This document shows positions 62,976 to 64,000 of a DNA stretch of 64,000 nt, piece by piece. A program made the translations under genes and the position numbers. Below the pieces are notes generated by a model. That model was not told the DNA's origin and ran no database searches. It saw nothing but the letters and a program-made list of their open reading frames with translations. Every line of letters begins with the position of its first letter. The first letter of the stretch is position 1. The stretch spans positions 46,898 to 110,897 of the forward strand of contig RPFO01002334.1 of the NCBI GenBank assembly GCA_009746045.1, read 5' to 3'. The DNA comes from Mesostigma viride. Its lineage: Eukaryota; Streptophyta; Mesostigmatophyceae; Mesostigmatales; Mesostigmataceae.

Positions 62976-64000
62976 CTCAAACTCGTCGGTATATTTACAA
63001 CCACTCCTACAGACATTCTTGACCCGTACATTCCGATGCCCCTCCGACCAGTCTTCCACTTGAGCGGAGAGTACCACGGCGCGTATGTCTGGCCAATCAA
63101 AGATGACCTACAAGACATAGAGTTCGACTCTCTAAAAAACCAACAACCCATCCGGATCGTACACAGCCGTCGGAGACGTGTTGGAGCTGCGTCACAGGTC
63201 CACCTCGTCGAGGAATTGTAGCATTTTTTGGGCAAAATATAGCGTCACAAAACCCGTACCGGTGTGGCGGATACTTGGTTTAAGGAGCTAACACTCACGA
63301 ATGAGAGTGTCATCCGCACGGTTGTTAAGTGTCCCGATGTTCAATACGGCGTGCAAATAACCAATATACTGCCAAATATATGGGATTCTACAGCTCGTCA
63401 GTCGGTAAGGAAGTTTTATGTAAAGACTTGGATTTTCAAACACCAAGTTGAGCAATGATCCGTTTGCTTATCAGCGTAGTCGTTGGAGAAGCGTGGACTG
63501 GCGGTTTTTCTACACGACATATTCAAAAACCATTTCCTCGTCGTACCGTTGACATAACCTGTGATCAATTTTCACTGGTTTGATCCTCCAGTTACTGGTA
63601 TGATCCATTTGGCGACCGTGACGTTCCAAGGTATTAGATCCAACAGTATCTGGCCCGACCCCGCTTTTATTTGCTTCTAGCCTAAGCTACTATTATGGTT
63701 CAAGCCTGTCGTCAATTGGCGGCAATCACGGGATGGACGTGGCCCTATGAAGATGTCCGAGAAACTAGGCGTATACGCACACGATATTGGAAGCAGATTT
63801 CTTTGGTCGGTCTGAGGCAAGCCCATATACGACTACCCGCTTCCGCAATTTTGGCACGGCGCCCCTGTGGCCGTGATGTCTTTCCACGACCCGGCACACC
63901 AATCGGAACTAACTCTTCCCGACCGCGCGTTGACCAATATCCTTGTCAGGTTAACATTTGATAACAACCCACCAACGATTCTCGACATATCAAACCCATA
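62976..64000 (+). pseudogene. Decayed tandem relative of the 60911-62968 gene, runs off the window
   Basis: Successive frames give protein-like pieces in the same order as in the intact gene: PVFHLSGEYHGAYVWPIKDD (about 63045), VKCPDVQYGVQITNILPNIW (63330-63390), NDPFAYQRSRWRSVDWRFFY (about 63455-63515), MSEKLGVYAHDIGSRF (about 63750-63800) and, open to the window end from 63816, DYPLPQFWHGAPVAVMSFHD and LTNILVRLTFDNNPP. Several frame changes and stops separate them. Either a pseudogene or an error-rich stretch of assembly. Confidence 0.5.

Larger units (their letters stand above)
53642..64000. mobile_element. Integrated polinton-like (or related) dsDNA virus, left part
   Basis: A compact block with short gaps holds an AEP primase-helicase, tyrosine recombinase, AT-hook protein, FtsK/HerA-type packaging ATPase, coiled-coil protein and a large candidate virion protein, on divergent strands meeting at about 60900. 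This combination is typical of polinton-like viruses and virophage relatives integrated in protist genomes. A protein-primed DNA polymerase is absent from the visible part, as in primase-helicase-type members. The right end, with any remaining capsid genes, is outside the window. Confidence 0.8.

Overview
This is nuclear DNA of a eukaryote, most likely a unicellular alga or other protist. It carries LTR and non-LTR retrotransposons, a tRNA-derived SINE, hAT-like DNA transposon debris, long satellite arrays and an integrated eukaryotic dsDNA virus, and it has no operons or bacterial signals. I cannot name the species. I find no convincing ordinary host protein gene: essentially every coding segment belongs to a mobile element or to the virus.

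Bases 1-25745 are a nest of insertions, mostly on the minus strand. The oldest layer is a LINE ORF1-type element (24459-25745). It is interrupted by LTR element A2 (21204-24458). A2 is split by LTR element B (5093-13113 plus 21145-21203). B is itself hit by A1 (1-5092, in its left LTR), by C (13114-21139, in its right LTR, 5-bp target duplication) and by a miniature element with two palindromic 214-bp terminal repeats (11197-11822, 5-bp target duplication). A, B and C are copia-type by RT and RNase H, but their polyprotein runs Gag, integrase, protease, RT, RNase H, so protease sits after integrase. LTR ends are AGTTA...TAACT rather than TG...CA where both ends are visible. In B and C, pol follows gag in the same frame after one UGA.

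Bases 25746-39590 are gene-poor and repeat-rich. They hold several satellite arrays with 155-185 bp units, a minisatellite built on an 8-9-mer (GCACCGTT-like), a 495-bp foldback element carrying the same 8-mer, copies of a tRNA-like SINE, and about 370 bp of pure tetranucleotide microsatellites.

Bases 39590 to about 53120 are a plus-strand Ty3/gypsy chromovirus (gag, protease, RT, RNase H, integrase, chromodomain) with an extra long ORF after pol. It is broken by an ORF1-only LINE (40897-42893), a 143-bp LINE tail (44125-44267), a hAT fragment (about 47546-48962) and a second DNA element (about 49556-50831).

Bases 53640-64000 are the left part of an integrated polinton-like or related virus. 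It begins with four tandem hairpin repeats. Leftward genes are a primase-helicase fusion (AEP primase, UL52-type zinc motif, herpesvirus origin-binding-type helicase), a tyrosine recombinase, an AT-hook protein, an A32-type packaging ATPase and a coiled-coil protein. Rightward lies a 685-residue candidate virion protein followed by a decayed tandem relative. The set covers replication, integration and packaging; the block continues past the window.

Many ORFs are interrupted by single-base frame changes, often in homopolymers, so some breaks may be assembly errors rather than decay.
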